Assembly: GCA_012064415.1 (NCBI GenBank)
Contig: SSNU01002994.1
Span: forward strand, 1-19,100
Direction of reading: 5' to 3'
Length of the DNA: 19,100 nucleotides
Source of the DNA: Gyrodactylus bullatarudis
Taxonomy: Eukaryota > Platyhelminthes > Monogenea > Gyrodactylidea > Gyrodactylidae
The notes under the pieces are model-generated. The model was not told the DNA's origin, made no database searches, and was given only the letters and a program-made list of their open reading frames with translations. The translations under genes were made by a program, and so were the position numbers. This document shows, piece by piece, positions 1-7,119 of this stretch. The first letter of the stretch is position 1. The number at the start of each line of letters is the position of its first letter.

Positions 1-228
1 AATTTTCTTCATTCCCATAAAATCTTATTTTAAAAATTGCCTCATTGTTAAATTTTCCATTCATCACCTCCAAATGACCCTCGATATTGAATACAGGGTT
101 ATCCTTGCAATCAATGCTTATTTTTTTTCCATTATAATATTCAAGCGATTCAGATCCTATAATGATTGATATAACTATATTTCCTCCAGTTGAAGTTTCA
201 TATTCAAACGAAATATTTTTATGATTTT
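1..228 (-). CDS. Candidate exon of an unrecognised protein, cut by window edge
   Basis: Read on the minus strand, an open frame runs from about 228 to the window edge without a stop, giving roughly 75 residues that include YETSTGGNIVISI, SLEYYNGKKISIDCKD and NIEGHLEVMNGKFNNEA. Just upstream on that strand is a T-rich run ending in AATAG, a plausible 3' splice site. The composition (alternating hydrophobic and charged residues, many I/V/N/G) looks like a beta-rich domain, but I recognise no family. It continues past base 1. It could also be part of an old transposon. Confidence is low because the evidence is only an open frame plus one splice-like signal. Confidence 0.35.
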
Positions 229-357
229 CTATTAATATAAAAAAAATATTAAAACGTTTATACTTAATAAATTGCTAAAATATTACTTCCAAATCAGTGC
301 AAAACATCTAAAACTAGCTAAGGATTCATTTGTATTTAACTGGATCTTTCCAGGCTA

Positions 358-459
358 CTATATTTCCAATTTATGAATTCTTTTAACATATATTTCTCTG
401 GAGAGTTTTCCATCAGGTTTTCTAGTCAACTTGATACCTAAGAAACTTGTCGCTTGTAT
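358..459 (-). pseudogene. Penelope-like RT scrap (post-YxDD region)
   Basis: The minus strand encodes a 33-residue stretch containing TSFLGIKLTRKPDGKLSREI before a stop. It aligns by eye with the segment IPFLDVMLSRRNDGTLVRSV of the well-preserved PLE at 3093-4475. In PLE reverse transcriptases this block follows the YxDD catalytic motif. Nothing before or after it in the same frame is recognisable, so it is a short relic of a divergent PLE. A DIRS-like or other RT origin is possible but fits less well. Confidence 0.55.
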
Positions 460-821
460 GTATTAATAATCTGATTCATTCGCTCAATTTAAATGAATCC
501 AAGGAAAATGTCAGCTAATATTTTTTTTATAAATAAATATAAAATGCAGAATGTAAATGTGCAACAATATCTTTTGGTAAAGAAACGATGGTATGACAAA
601 TAAATTAGGATAATATATCAGCACTTTCGATAAAGGTTGAAATGAAATCAAAATAAAGTTTATTTCATGATGATATAGTTTATGATATAATATGATTAGT
701 AATCATTGTTAACACGACAAATCATGAAAAATTTTAAATTGCAGGTTAAAATAGATAAGGTGAATTAATTAAGGTGTAAACTTTTCGAAATCAACTCTCA
801 GATCTGAATATTTCCTGATAA
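460..821. other. AT-rich stretch, nothing recognised
   Basis: No long open frame, RNA gene or clear repeat is visible. Some of it may be further decayed PLE upstream of the RT scrap at 358-459. Confidence 0.5.
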
Positions 822-890
822 TACAGGTAAAAGCTCTGTAAAGAGACGAGCGTTGTCTAAAAGTAGAAGTAAACGTTACTTATATACCAG
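822..890 (+). repeat. R1 repeat, 5' fragment
   Basis: About 70 bases starting ACAGGTAAAAGCTCTGTAAAG match the start of the longer R1 copies at 1307 and 18252. The fragment stops where LINE RT homology begins (about 892). Confidence 0.7.
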
Positions 891-891
891 T

Positions 892-1295
892 AGACTTTAG
901 ACAAATAAAATTACAAATCACCCTCATAAAAACTATTGACTCAATTCTTTTCATTAAAATTCTTGGTATAATAAACATATCAACATATATTCTGTAGAGA
1001 CAAATCCTATGTGACCAATATTTTCAATTTCTTGAATTACGTATCATTTCTTAACTAGAATAAAAAGAAATCAATCATAATTTATATTGACTTGTCTAAA
1101 GCCTTTGACAAAATCTATATTCAGAAAATTATTGGAATCTGTCATCACAATGGAGTATGTTCACATCTCCTAAAAATGCTAAAAAAATATGCGTCCTTTT
1201 AAAATGAAGATTCATTACCTGAATTAATTACTTCAGGTGTGTCATAAGGCTCCAAAGAAGGTCTTCTACTATTCAATATTGTATTTTCTCAAATT
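892..1295 (+). pseudogene. LINE (non-LTR) RT relic
   Basis: DNA from about 892 aligns with 11927-12190, the RT core of the second LINE relic: shared blocks are the stretch around GACTCAATT, a TTTTCAATTTCTTGAA-like block, and TATATTGACTTGTCTAAAGC, which corresponds to the YIDLSKAFDKI motif A. Frames are broken by stops and indels. It reaches further 3' than the other copy: around 1228-1290 a GSKEGLLLFNIVFS-like reading corresponds to RT motif B (the QGS...LFN block). It is therefore a dead copy of the same family as 11486-12797, and it is bracketed by R1 repeats on both sides. Confidence 0.7.
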
Positions 1296-1306
1296 TAGAT
1301 TTAGAA

Positions 1307-1775
1307 TACAAGTAAAAGCTCTGTAAAGTGACGAGAGTTGTGTGAATGTGCAAGTATACGTTACTTAGATACCATTTCTACCTCAAATCTCATGAATAAT
1401 AGACCAATAGAAATTGAGCATTTGTCGACCAATCAGAATCGATCAATATTCCTCCTACAATTTTCCCAAGGTTCCAAATATATTTTGCTACCAGAATCTC
1501 AAATGTTACGATAGGCTGATGAAATTTTGTAGATGTTCTCAATCTTTTATTCTGATTAATTTCCACTTCGAATTTATTTTCTATCTTTTCAGGAAGAGGC
1601 CGTAGCAAATAGAGCTAAAGCAGCAGTCAGTCAGACTTAAATTTAGTACCATTATATTCAGCATGGAATTTAGAGTAAACTTGGAAATTTTCAAGCTTCT
1701 ATTCTGAAATATATGGCTAAAATTCGATTTTGAAATCAGTCTCAGATTTTGAATGATTTTAGATGAAAAATCGAA
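1307..1775 (+). repeat. R1 repeat, long copy with twin CCAAT boxes
   Basis: This copy of about 470 bases matches 18252-18650 along most of its length: the start (TAAAAGCTCTGTAAAGTGAC), the CCAATAG and CCAATCAGAAT boxes, the CAGGAAG block near 1590, and the end near TCGAAAAAG. The two CCAAT boxes start at 1404 and 1429, 25 bases apart, exactly as in the 18252 copy. It carries no long open frame with coding features, so the short frames across it are not called as genes. Class is unknown; it could be a non-autonomous element or a dispersed promoter-like sequence. Confidence 0.65.
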
Positions 1776-1810
1776 AAAGTCATCTTTCGTTTTCCCAATC
1801 CCATACCCCT

Positions 1811-1830
1811 CCCCATGATTAGTCATGGGG
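1811..1830. repeat. Perfect 8-bp hairpin
   Basis: CCCCATGA, the 4-base loop TTAG, then TCATGGGG. It is unusually GC-rich for its surroundings. No T-tract follows that would suggest a terminator, and its role is unknown. Confidence 0.6.
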
Positions 1831-1976
1831 TTGACCATTTGTACATTGTACATACATAGGTGTGAATACAAACATGTCAATCAAAGCTGTCACACTGTTC
1901 TCTTCCTTTTACATAGAATAGGGGTTTCTAATCACACATACGCACCCACTATCACAATGAACATAGAGTAGGTCAA

Positions 1977-2114
1977 TTTTTGGATTTGCATCAGTCTGAT
2001 CATTATTATTAGCAACTTGAGTTGAAGAATGGATTGGTTTATCATTGAGAATTTCGGAAACCTTGGCTTCTTCATCATTTTAATGCGTTCTTTACCTTAC
2101 TTTTAGATGTCAAT
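1977..2114 (-). repeat. Inverted 138-bp copy of PLE tail segment
   Basis: The reverse complement of these 138 bases matches 5776-5913 with, by eye, a single mismatch and no gaps, and both flanks diverge abruptly. The + copy lies between a PLE RT scrap and a PLE C-terminal tail, so this is best read as an inverted fragment of that element. The near identity points to recent duplication or gene conversion, in contrast with the decayed RT beside the + copy. Confidence 0.75.
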
Positions 2115-2578
2115 AGCCACTTTGAGGGGTTAACATAAATACATTTTTATTTTATTTCAATGTGTAGATCAATCCAATAAGTGATATGACATGATGAGAT
2201 TTTCCCTCGACACAATGCATTCTCGCAAATGAATCAAATTTTTTTATGTCACCATTAAACTTTAAGTAGTGGAATGGATTTTAGGGTGAAATGAAGAAAT
2301 ATGATTTATCCTTTATTTGTAATTTGTCAGGGGAGAGAGCTGTAATAATTTTTTCTTGAGATATTTTTCAAGATATTCCTATACGTTTTTTTAATTCCCA
2401 CAAAGATTATTGAAAATAGGCAGTTTCTGTTGTGGAATGATTCATTTACTTTGTTTTTTCTTGTTTAGAAGTGGAAAAACGAATGAATAAAGGCAAAAAA
2501 TATTCTTGTATCATTAACAACAATTTCAATGCTAGATAAAAACAGGAGTGAATGTGATCAACCTCAAATAGAAAATTT
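2115..2578. other. AT-rich stretch, nothing recognised
   Basis: No coding frame with family features, RNA gene or repeat of other window segments is visible here on either strand. Confidence 0.5.
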
Positions 2579-2662
2579 CTATTGAATCAATTTATCACAA
2601 AGATTTTGGTGTTCAGTTAAGTGCTTACGCACATCGGCTTTGAGCTGGGCCACCGAAGTCAT
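2579..2662 (-). CDS. Short open frame abutting the inverted PLE end
   Basis: On the minus strand an ATG in an A-rich context (AAACATG) opens 27 codons, starting MTSVAQLKADVRKHLTEHQN, before TAG. The stretch is markedly richer in G+C than its flanks, and the peptide could form an amphipathic helix. The ATG lies one base outside the 3' boundary of the inverted PLE fragment (2664-3012). It may be the first exon of a host gene into which the PLE inserted, or the start of another element. A donor-like GTAAG sits inside the frame (GTGCGTAAG). I do not recognise the peptide. Confidence 0.35.
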   Translation of the reverse strand: MTSVAQLKADVRKHLTEHQNLCDKLIQ

Positions 2663-2663
2663 G

Positions 2664-3012
2664 TTTGATGAAAGAAGAAGATGATGCCAGTTGTTTCACA
2701 AATAAGGCCTTTATTTCGGGCATACTCATCAGTGTGATACATGCCATATAAGTACAAATTTGCAAAAAAGAAAATATACATTCATTGGCTCAATGTTATT
2801 ACATTTTTGGGAGGCAGGTAGTAGGTTAGGCTTTGGCTTTGGAAGGTTCATTGGTTTAATGTGATTCTTTTGTACGCAAAGATTTGGCTTTTCTTCATTA
2901 ATTAAATAAGCTTCAACACCTTTCAACATGCTAACGTTGTTTCCATATGATTTGTAGATAATTTCAAAGTTTTTAGGGGAAACATTGGCTTTGCATGTTC
3001 TGAGGTGATCTC
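2664..3012 (-). mobile_element. Inverted, internally deleted PLE 3' end
   Basis: The reverse complement equals 4198-4401 joined to 4644-4788 of the main PLE: 349 bases with one mismatch seen (near 2788). The missing 242 bases include the last coding part, the stop codon and the proximal 3' UTR. The junction has a 2-base AA overlap and no GT/AG ends, so it is a deletion and not a spliced intron. The fragment lies head-on against the 5'-truncated PLE, an arrangement typical of PLE insertions, where a partial inverted copy precedes the main copy. The C-terminal part of the GIY-YIG frame is still readable on the minus strand. Confidence 0.9.
2696..2746 (-). ncRNA. Hammerhead-like ribozyme, inverted copy
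   Basis: This is the exact inverted counterpart of the motif at 4706-4756. On the minus strand it keeps the CUGAUGA and GAAA core boxes, the UCACA/UGUGA stem I and the AUAA/UUAU stem III. Confidence 0.65.
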
Positions 3013-3092
3013 AGATTGGCTCCTTAAACGACTAAAAAGAAACAAATGCTACAAGTGAACTGGCAAAATGGCTGACAGAAATATTAGAACCT

Positions 3093-4475
3093 ATGAGAAA
3101 AGAGTTGTGCCAACATTCGCTAGCTGACACTTTTGAATTCGTGGAGAAGATAAAAGATGTGAATGCAAACGATAAAACTTTATTATCATTAGATGTAGTA
3201 TCATTATTTACAAATGTACCCTTGGAAGAAACAATTCAATTCGTTGCCGACTTTGTAAAGGAGAACCAGTCAAAATTCAATTTACCATCCAATTGGGTCA
3301 AGAAACTACTGTATTTATGTTGCAAAAATGTGGTTTTCAGTTTCAATGGAACAATGTACGTTCAGAAAGATGGTGTCGCAATGGGATCCCCGCTAGGTCC
3401 CTTGTTAGCTGATGTTTTTCTTGCCAAACTTGAAAGATCAACCCTCAAAGCTAGTATAGAGAAGTTTAGCCATTTCTATCGTTACATGGACGACACATTT
3501 ATTGTGGTTGATAACAGTACAAATTATAATAATTTATTACTAGAGTTCAACCAAGCCCACCCTGATATAAAGTTTACTATGGAGAGAGAGAATGATGATA
3601 AAATCCCCTTCTTAGACGTAATGCTTTCCAGGAGAAACGATGGTACGCTAGTGAGATCAGTGTACAGAAAGACCACTTTTACAGGTCGCCTTTTAAACTT
3701 CAACTCTTTTGTTCCAATGAATCAGAAACGAGGTTTAATATCATCCCTAGCCAAAAGAGTAAGACGAATCGTATCCGAGGAAGTTTGGGAAAGTGAACTG
3801 GAAAAACTTACATGTATCTTCTTAGCAAACGACTACCCTATTGAACTTATCAACGATAGACTTTCAAAATTGTACACTCCAAGGAAAAAGCCAAATGAGA
3901 CGACTGATGGCCAAGCGGTTCTCAACTTACCCTTCAAGGGAGATCTAGCAATCGCAACCTACCAAAAGAAGATCACAGCTGCCTTCAATGAAGCCTACCC
4001 TCATGCTTTCCTGAGGTTCGTCTACAAAACCAACAAGATGCTCAAAAATTCATCAAAAGACCCAATAGATGACTCAAAGCAGACTCATCTAGTATACAGA
4101 TTCAAATGTCCATGTGATGCAGTTTATATAGGTCACACCACTAGGAGGCTAGAGGACAGAGTGGACGAGCACCTCCAAAAAGGGCAGACCGCTGTTAGAG
4201 ATCACCTCAGAACATGCAAAGCCAATGTTTCCCCTAAAAACTTTGAAATTATCTACAAATCATATGGAAACAACGTTAGCATGTTGAAAGGTGTTGAAGC
4301 TTATTTAATTAATGAAGAAAAGCCAAATCTTTGCGTACAAAAGAATCACATTAAACCAATGAACCTTCCAAAGCCAAAGCCTAACCTACTACCTGCCTCC
4401 CAACCCCCCTCGAGGAAACGAATGAGAGCTGAAGTGGATAGGCAAATTACAGATTTTTACACTCTCTCACAATGA
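3093..4475 (+). CDS. Penelope-like RT / GIY-YIG endonuclease, N-terminally truncated
   Basis: PLE proteins reverse-transcribe their RNA at a nicked chromosomal target. Visible RT motifs: LSLDVVSLFTNVPL at residues 31-44 with the motif A aspartate at 34, GVAMGSPLGP at 94-103, YMDD at 131-134, and a post-catalytic IPFLDVMLSRR block. A GIY-YIG domain follows: LVYRFKCPCDAVYIG with YIG at 345-347, TRRLEDRVDEH, and a likely catalytic glutamate at 402 (KGVEAYLI). The C-terminus is basic (SRKRMR) and ends RQITDFYTLSQ. The frame is open upstream to 3036, adding residues such as SELAKWLTEIL, which belong to the RT, so the true protein began further upstream; the first ATG inside the fragment is at 3093. 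At 460 residues it lacks roughly the N-terminal third expected of a full PLE. All catalytic residues seen are present. Confidence 0.92.
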   Translation: MRKELCQHSLADTFEFVEKIKDVNANDKTLLSLDVVSLFTNVPLEETIQFVADFVKENQSKFNLPSNWVKKLLYLCCKNVVFSFNGTMYVQKDGVAMGSPLGPLLADVFLAKLERSTLKASIEKFSHFYRYMDDTFIVVDNSTNYNNLLLEFNQAHPDIKFTMERENDDKIPFLDVMLSRRNDGTLVRSVYRKTTFTGRLLNFNSFVPMNQKRGLISSLAKRVRRIVSEEVWESELEKLTCIFLANDYPIELINDRLSKLYTPRKKPNETTDGQAVLNLPFKGDLAIATYQKKITAAFNEAYPHAFLRFVYKTNKMLKNSSKDPIDDSKQTHLVYRFKCPCDAVYIGHTTRRLEDRVDEHLQKGQTAVRDHLRTCKANVSPKNFEIIYKSYGNNVSMLKGVEAYLINEEKPNLCVQKNHIKPMNLPKPKPNLLPASQPPSRKRMRAEVDRQITDFYTLSQ

Positions 4476-4705
4476 GGTGTTAATTCTAATTTCGATATGT
4501 CTTTTCAAACGAACTTTCTACTATTAATATTAATTAACTATTCAATGTATTAATTATAATCATATCTGTAATTAACTAAACATTAAAACTGTTATAATGA
4601 ACCAAAACGTCAAGTTAACCCTGGTAACAGGGATGGACCAATCAAAAATGTAATAACATTGAACCAATGAATGTATATTTTCTTTTTTGCAAATTTGTAC
4701 TTATA

Positions 4706-4756
4706 TGGCATGTATCACACTGATGAGTATGCCCGAAATAAAGGCCTTATTTGTGA
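4706..4756 (+). ncRNA. Hammerhead-like ribozyme in PLE 3' UTR
   Basis: CUGAUGA at 4720-4726 and GAAA at 4735-4738 form the conserved core. Stem I pairs UCACA (4715-4719) with UGUGA (4752-4756). Stem III pairs AUAA (4738-4741) with UUAU (4747-4750) around an AGGCC loop. Cleavage would be after U4751. Conventional stem II is reduced to one G-C pair; its loop AUGCC (4729-4733) can instead pair with GGCAU (4707-4711) upstream. PLEs are known to carry hammerhead motifs, which supports the call. Other copies in the window show compensatory changes. Confidence 0.75.
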
Positions 4757-4788
4757 AACAACTGGCATCATCTTCTTCTTTCATCAAA

Positions 4789-5481
4789 GATTTTGGCCTA
4801 GAAGAGTAAATACTAGAGTAATAATTTTATTTTCCCACGATGTTTTAAAGAGAAAAACATATTTAGTAAAAATTATTTACTTTAAACCCTAGTAATAAAT
4901 ATGGTAAGAAAATGTTCAACATGAGACCAAGAAAAATTTGGGACTTCTCTAGTAAATAAACTACATAACTTGAGCATGGCCAAAGCGTTTTACAGGCCAT
5001 CTCACTGAGGAATAATATCAATGTCAATTTCCTCCACGCTTTTCGAAAATAATATGGAATACTGATGACATAATACAAACAAACTACTATTACTCTTTTC
5101 CTATTGTTTTAAAAGGCTGAGGATTTGAAAACCTTTAAATAATTTTTCGATTTGACTATTCAGGGCATAGATATAAGAGCTCTCTCAACAACTCAATTGG
5201 ACTGTTAAAATGCATTAAGTAGTAAGATAGATAACTTTTATTTAACGGTCAAATCAGTAAATGTCCAGCAAAAGACTATTGGATGAGTTTATTGAAATAT
5301 ATGACCAATTTATGGCAAGCTAAGATCCATCAAACAATCTGTTATGTGAGTATTTCTTTGCTTTAATAAATAAATTGGATTATATGATAATAATTTTTAA
5401 TATAAACTAACTACTTGTAAGGCGTAGATGGCATTTTCAAGGTGTTGCGCTAATGTATCATATTAGCCTTTGAATCAACTA
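4789..5481. other. No gene recognised between two PLE copies
   Basis: The stretch is AT-rich. Short broken readings (for example around 5150-5270) could be decayed upstream parts of the PLE at 5482, but nothing is firm enough to annotate. Confidence 0.45.
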
Positions 5482-5626
5482 ATGTCATTTGATGTCAACT
5501 CGTTCTTTACCAAAGTGCCATTAAGAGATTATGATGACAGTGCAGAATATTGATTTCAAGTTTTGTGACAAATACTTCAAGAAGATAGATGGAGTCGCTA
5601 TGGGAAGTCAAATTGGGCCTGTCATC
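5482..5626 (+). pseudogene. Second PLE family: RT scrap
   Basis: Starting at 5482 the frame reads MSFDVNSFFTKVPLRDY, matching the motif A block LSLDVVSLFTNVPL of the main PLE. After a stop and frame change it continues at 5561-5626 as FCDKYFKKIDGVAMGSQIGP, matching QKDGVAMGSPLGP. The intervening residues are compressed relative to the main PLE, so there is an internal deletion plus a frameshift. After GP the homology stops abruptly at about 5626, and the YxDD motif is absent. Confidence 0.8.
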
Positions 5627-6163
5627 ATAATCAGTTCCGAGATAACATCAGGAGGAACTCTGCAAATAGATGGAAAGGAATTTAATTTCTCTTTTATGAA
5701 CTCAACCGTTTCTCTTAATGGCACTTTGGTAAACAAAGAGTTGACATCAAATGGCATTAATTTAGTTGATTCAAAATTGATATCTAAAAGTAAGGTAAAG
5801 AACGCATTAAAATGATGAAGAAGCCAAGGTTTCCGAAATTCTCAATGATAAACCAATCCATTCTTCAACTCAAGTTGCTAATAATAATGATCAGACTGAT
5901 GCAAATCCAAAAAGTGAACAAATCAAGTAGTGGAAACTATGTCTCAATGCAATCAAGTCAGTTCTTCCCCAGCAACAATTGTAAGTGAGAATTCAAGTGC
6001 AAAAGAAGAGAAGCTAACGGATGTTAGTAATCAAATCAATTCTCAACCTGCAATTAGTATGAACCGAGAGGAATCAAACATTGTTGCTAATCAGAGAAGA
6101 GGGAAGAAACGGAAACGATACAGTGGGCAATTATCGTTGGACGGGTTTGTGAAAAGAAGATAA
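5627..6163 (+). pseudogene. Second PLE family: unassigned segment and C-terminal tail
   Basis: The frame of the RT scrap continues without a stop into a segment with no PLE homology (SSEITSGGTLQIDGKEF onward) and ends at 5815, so the 5531-5815 reading frame is a chance chimera. From 5812 another frame reads NDEEAKVSEILNDKPIHSS and stops at 5929. A further frame from 5930 gives 77 residues, rich in S/N/Q/E, ending KKRKRYSGQLSLDGFVKRR. This polar tail, basic patch and short hydrophobic C-terminus resemble the end of the main PLE protein, and a hammerhead-like motif follows at 6277 as in that element. It is therefore read as the PLE C-terminus broken by at least one frameshift. Confidence 0.5.
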
Positions 6164-6276
6164 TTACAATTTGGAATGATTTATCAATTAGCCTTGGTGA
6201 CAAATTTTAACTCATTAACCCAGTGAGATTATACATTTTATTGTACATTTTATTTATTTTCTCTATAAATATCGAG

Positions 6277-6325
6277 CCGGTGTAATAGTCTGACGAGATC
6301 CGGTGAAATATAAGCTTTATCACTA
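6277..6325 (+). ncRNA. Hammerhead-like ribozyme, divergent family
   Basis: CUGACGA (6290-6296; the core allows any base at the variable position) and GAAA (6305-6308). Stem I pairs UAGU (6286-6289) with ACUA (6322-6325). Stem III pairs AUA (6308-6310) with UAU (6318-6320). The cleavage-site base is C6321. Loop II CCGG (6300-6303) can pair with upstream CCGG (6277-6280). It lies about 115 bases after the stop at 6163, in the 3' UTR position for a PLE. Confidence 0.65.
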
Positions 6326-6403
6326 ATCATTCACTTGACTTCAAATTCCTCTAGATGATTCCTTCATCGTCACCAAATATTCATTTATCTAACACCTTTT
6401 TCA

Positions 6404-7062
6404 TAGGACTTGATGATGCTTAAAAAGTTAATTTCATATCTCAACATGGATTATGACCAAATTGATTCATTTTTTTACATGAGATCGGATTCGTACAAAC
6501 ACAAAGACGATTTTTTTCTCACAATCAGAGTGGCGAATTTTAATAGGACAACTGAATATTCTGTTAGTTTCTCCAATCTTTTCAAGTTAGGAAACCTCAA
6601 TTACATTTACGTCAAAAGTGAATTCAAAATTGTCAAGCACCTTATCCAGTTCCTTTTCAATATCAACGAGAGTGTTCGGTCAACAATATATTTTCTTGTG
6701 AATCGTCAAGAATCTATCGGACAGCAACTATACAGATGTATCCTCATGTTTCCTCGAATCATTGGTGTATTCTTTTCAAAGAAATTGGACAAAGATCATC
6801 GAGTCCCCAGTATTTCTCTGTCTGATTTAGTCCCTAGATTTCCCATCAGAGTTACAGATATTATAGACTTTTTACTTAGTTACAATTTGTCATCGAATGA
6901 GATTTCAATCAATCAGACACAGGAGCGAATTTTCCAAGTTCTAGTTAACATAAGCGTCAATTTGAAAATTTTGAAGAATTGGCGCGATCATATTTTGGTA
7001 GATTGGATCCGAAAAATCCACTTTCCAATTTACGAGAATTTTTGCTATAGATTTCAAAGTAC
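6404..7062 (+). CDS. Long exon-like frame of unknown protein
   Basis: A frame of about 220 codons begins right after a strong 3' splice-like site (ACACCTTTTTCATAG at 6392-6406) and ends near a donor-like AA|GTGAGT at about 7062. An acceptor-like TTTTTTTAACTCCAG ends at 7119, implying a short intron of about 57 bases. The peptide includes MDYDQIDSFFYMRSDSYKHK, RIIGVFFSKKLDKDH and DLVPRFPIRVTDIIDFLL. It has no transmembrane segment or motif I recognise and appears helical. The ATGs at 6413 and 6416 could also start a protein. It is either a host exon or part of an unidentified transposon; the length of the open frame in such AT-rich DNA argues for real coding. Confidence 0.5.
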
Positions 7063-7119
7063 AAGTGAGTTCTAACAACTTTCATACTCATCTGATAAAT
7101 TAATTTTTTTAACTCCAGA

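Larger units (their letters stand above)
3013..4788 (+). mobile_element. 5'-truncated Penelope-like retroelement
   Basis: This is the main PLE copy: truncated RT, GIY-YIG nuclease, then a 3' UTR with a hammerhead-like ribozyme. The 3' boundary at 4788 is set by the end of identity with the inverted fragment at 2664-3012. The 5' end is lost just downstream of the inverted fragment: the reading frame opens only at 3036 after a TAA. The frame is intact over 460 codons, so the copy is young. Confidence 0.85.

Noticed and set aside
2729..2929. Minus-strand 66-codon frame as a gene
   Set aside because: It is the duplicated end of the PLE protein (GVEAYLINEEKPN...) running into UTR after the 242-base deletion.
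4402..4643. The 242 bases missing from the inverted PLE end as a spliced intron
   Set aside because: The boundaries do not begin with GT or end with AG in any alignment register; a 2-base microhomology points to deletion.
4671..4892. 73-codon frame over the PLE 3' end
   Set aside because: It translates the 3' UTR and hammerhead region; no family features, and the DNA is better explained as RNA structure.
5060..5100. CTGATGACATAATAC as a further hammerhead
   Set aside because: No GAAA box follows at a suitable distance and no stem I partner is found.
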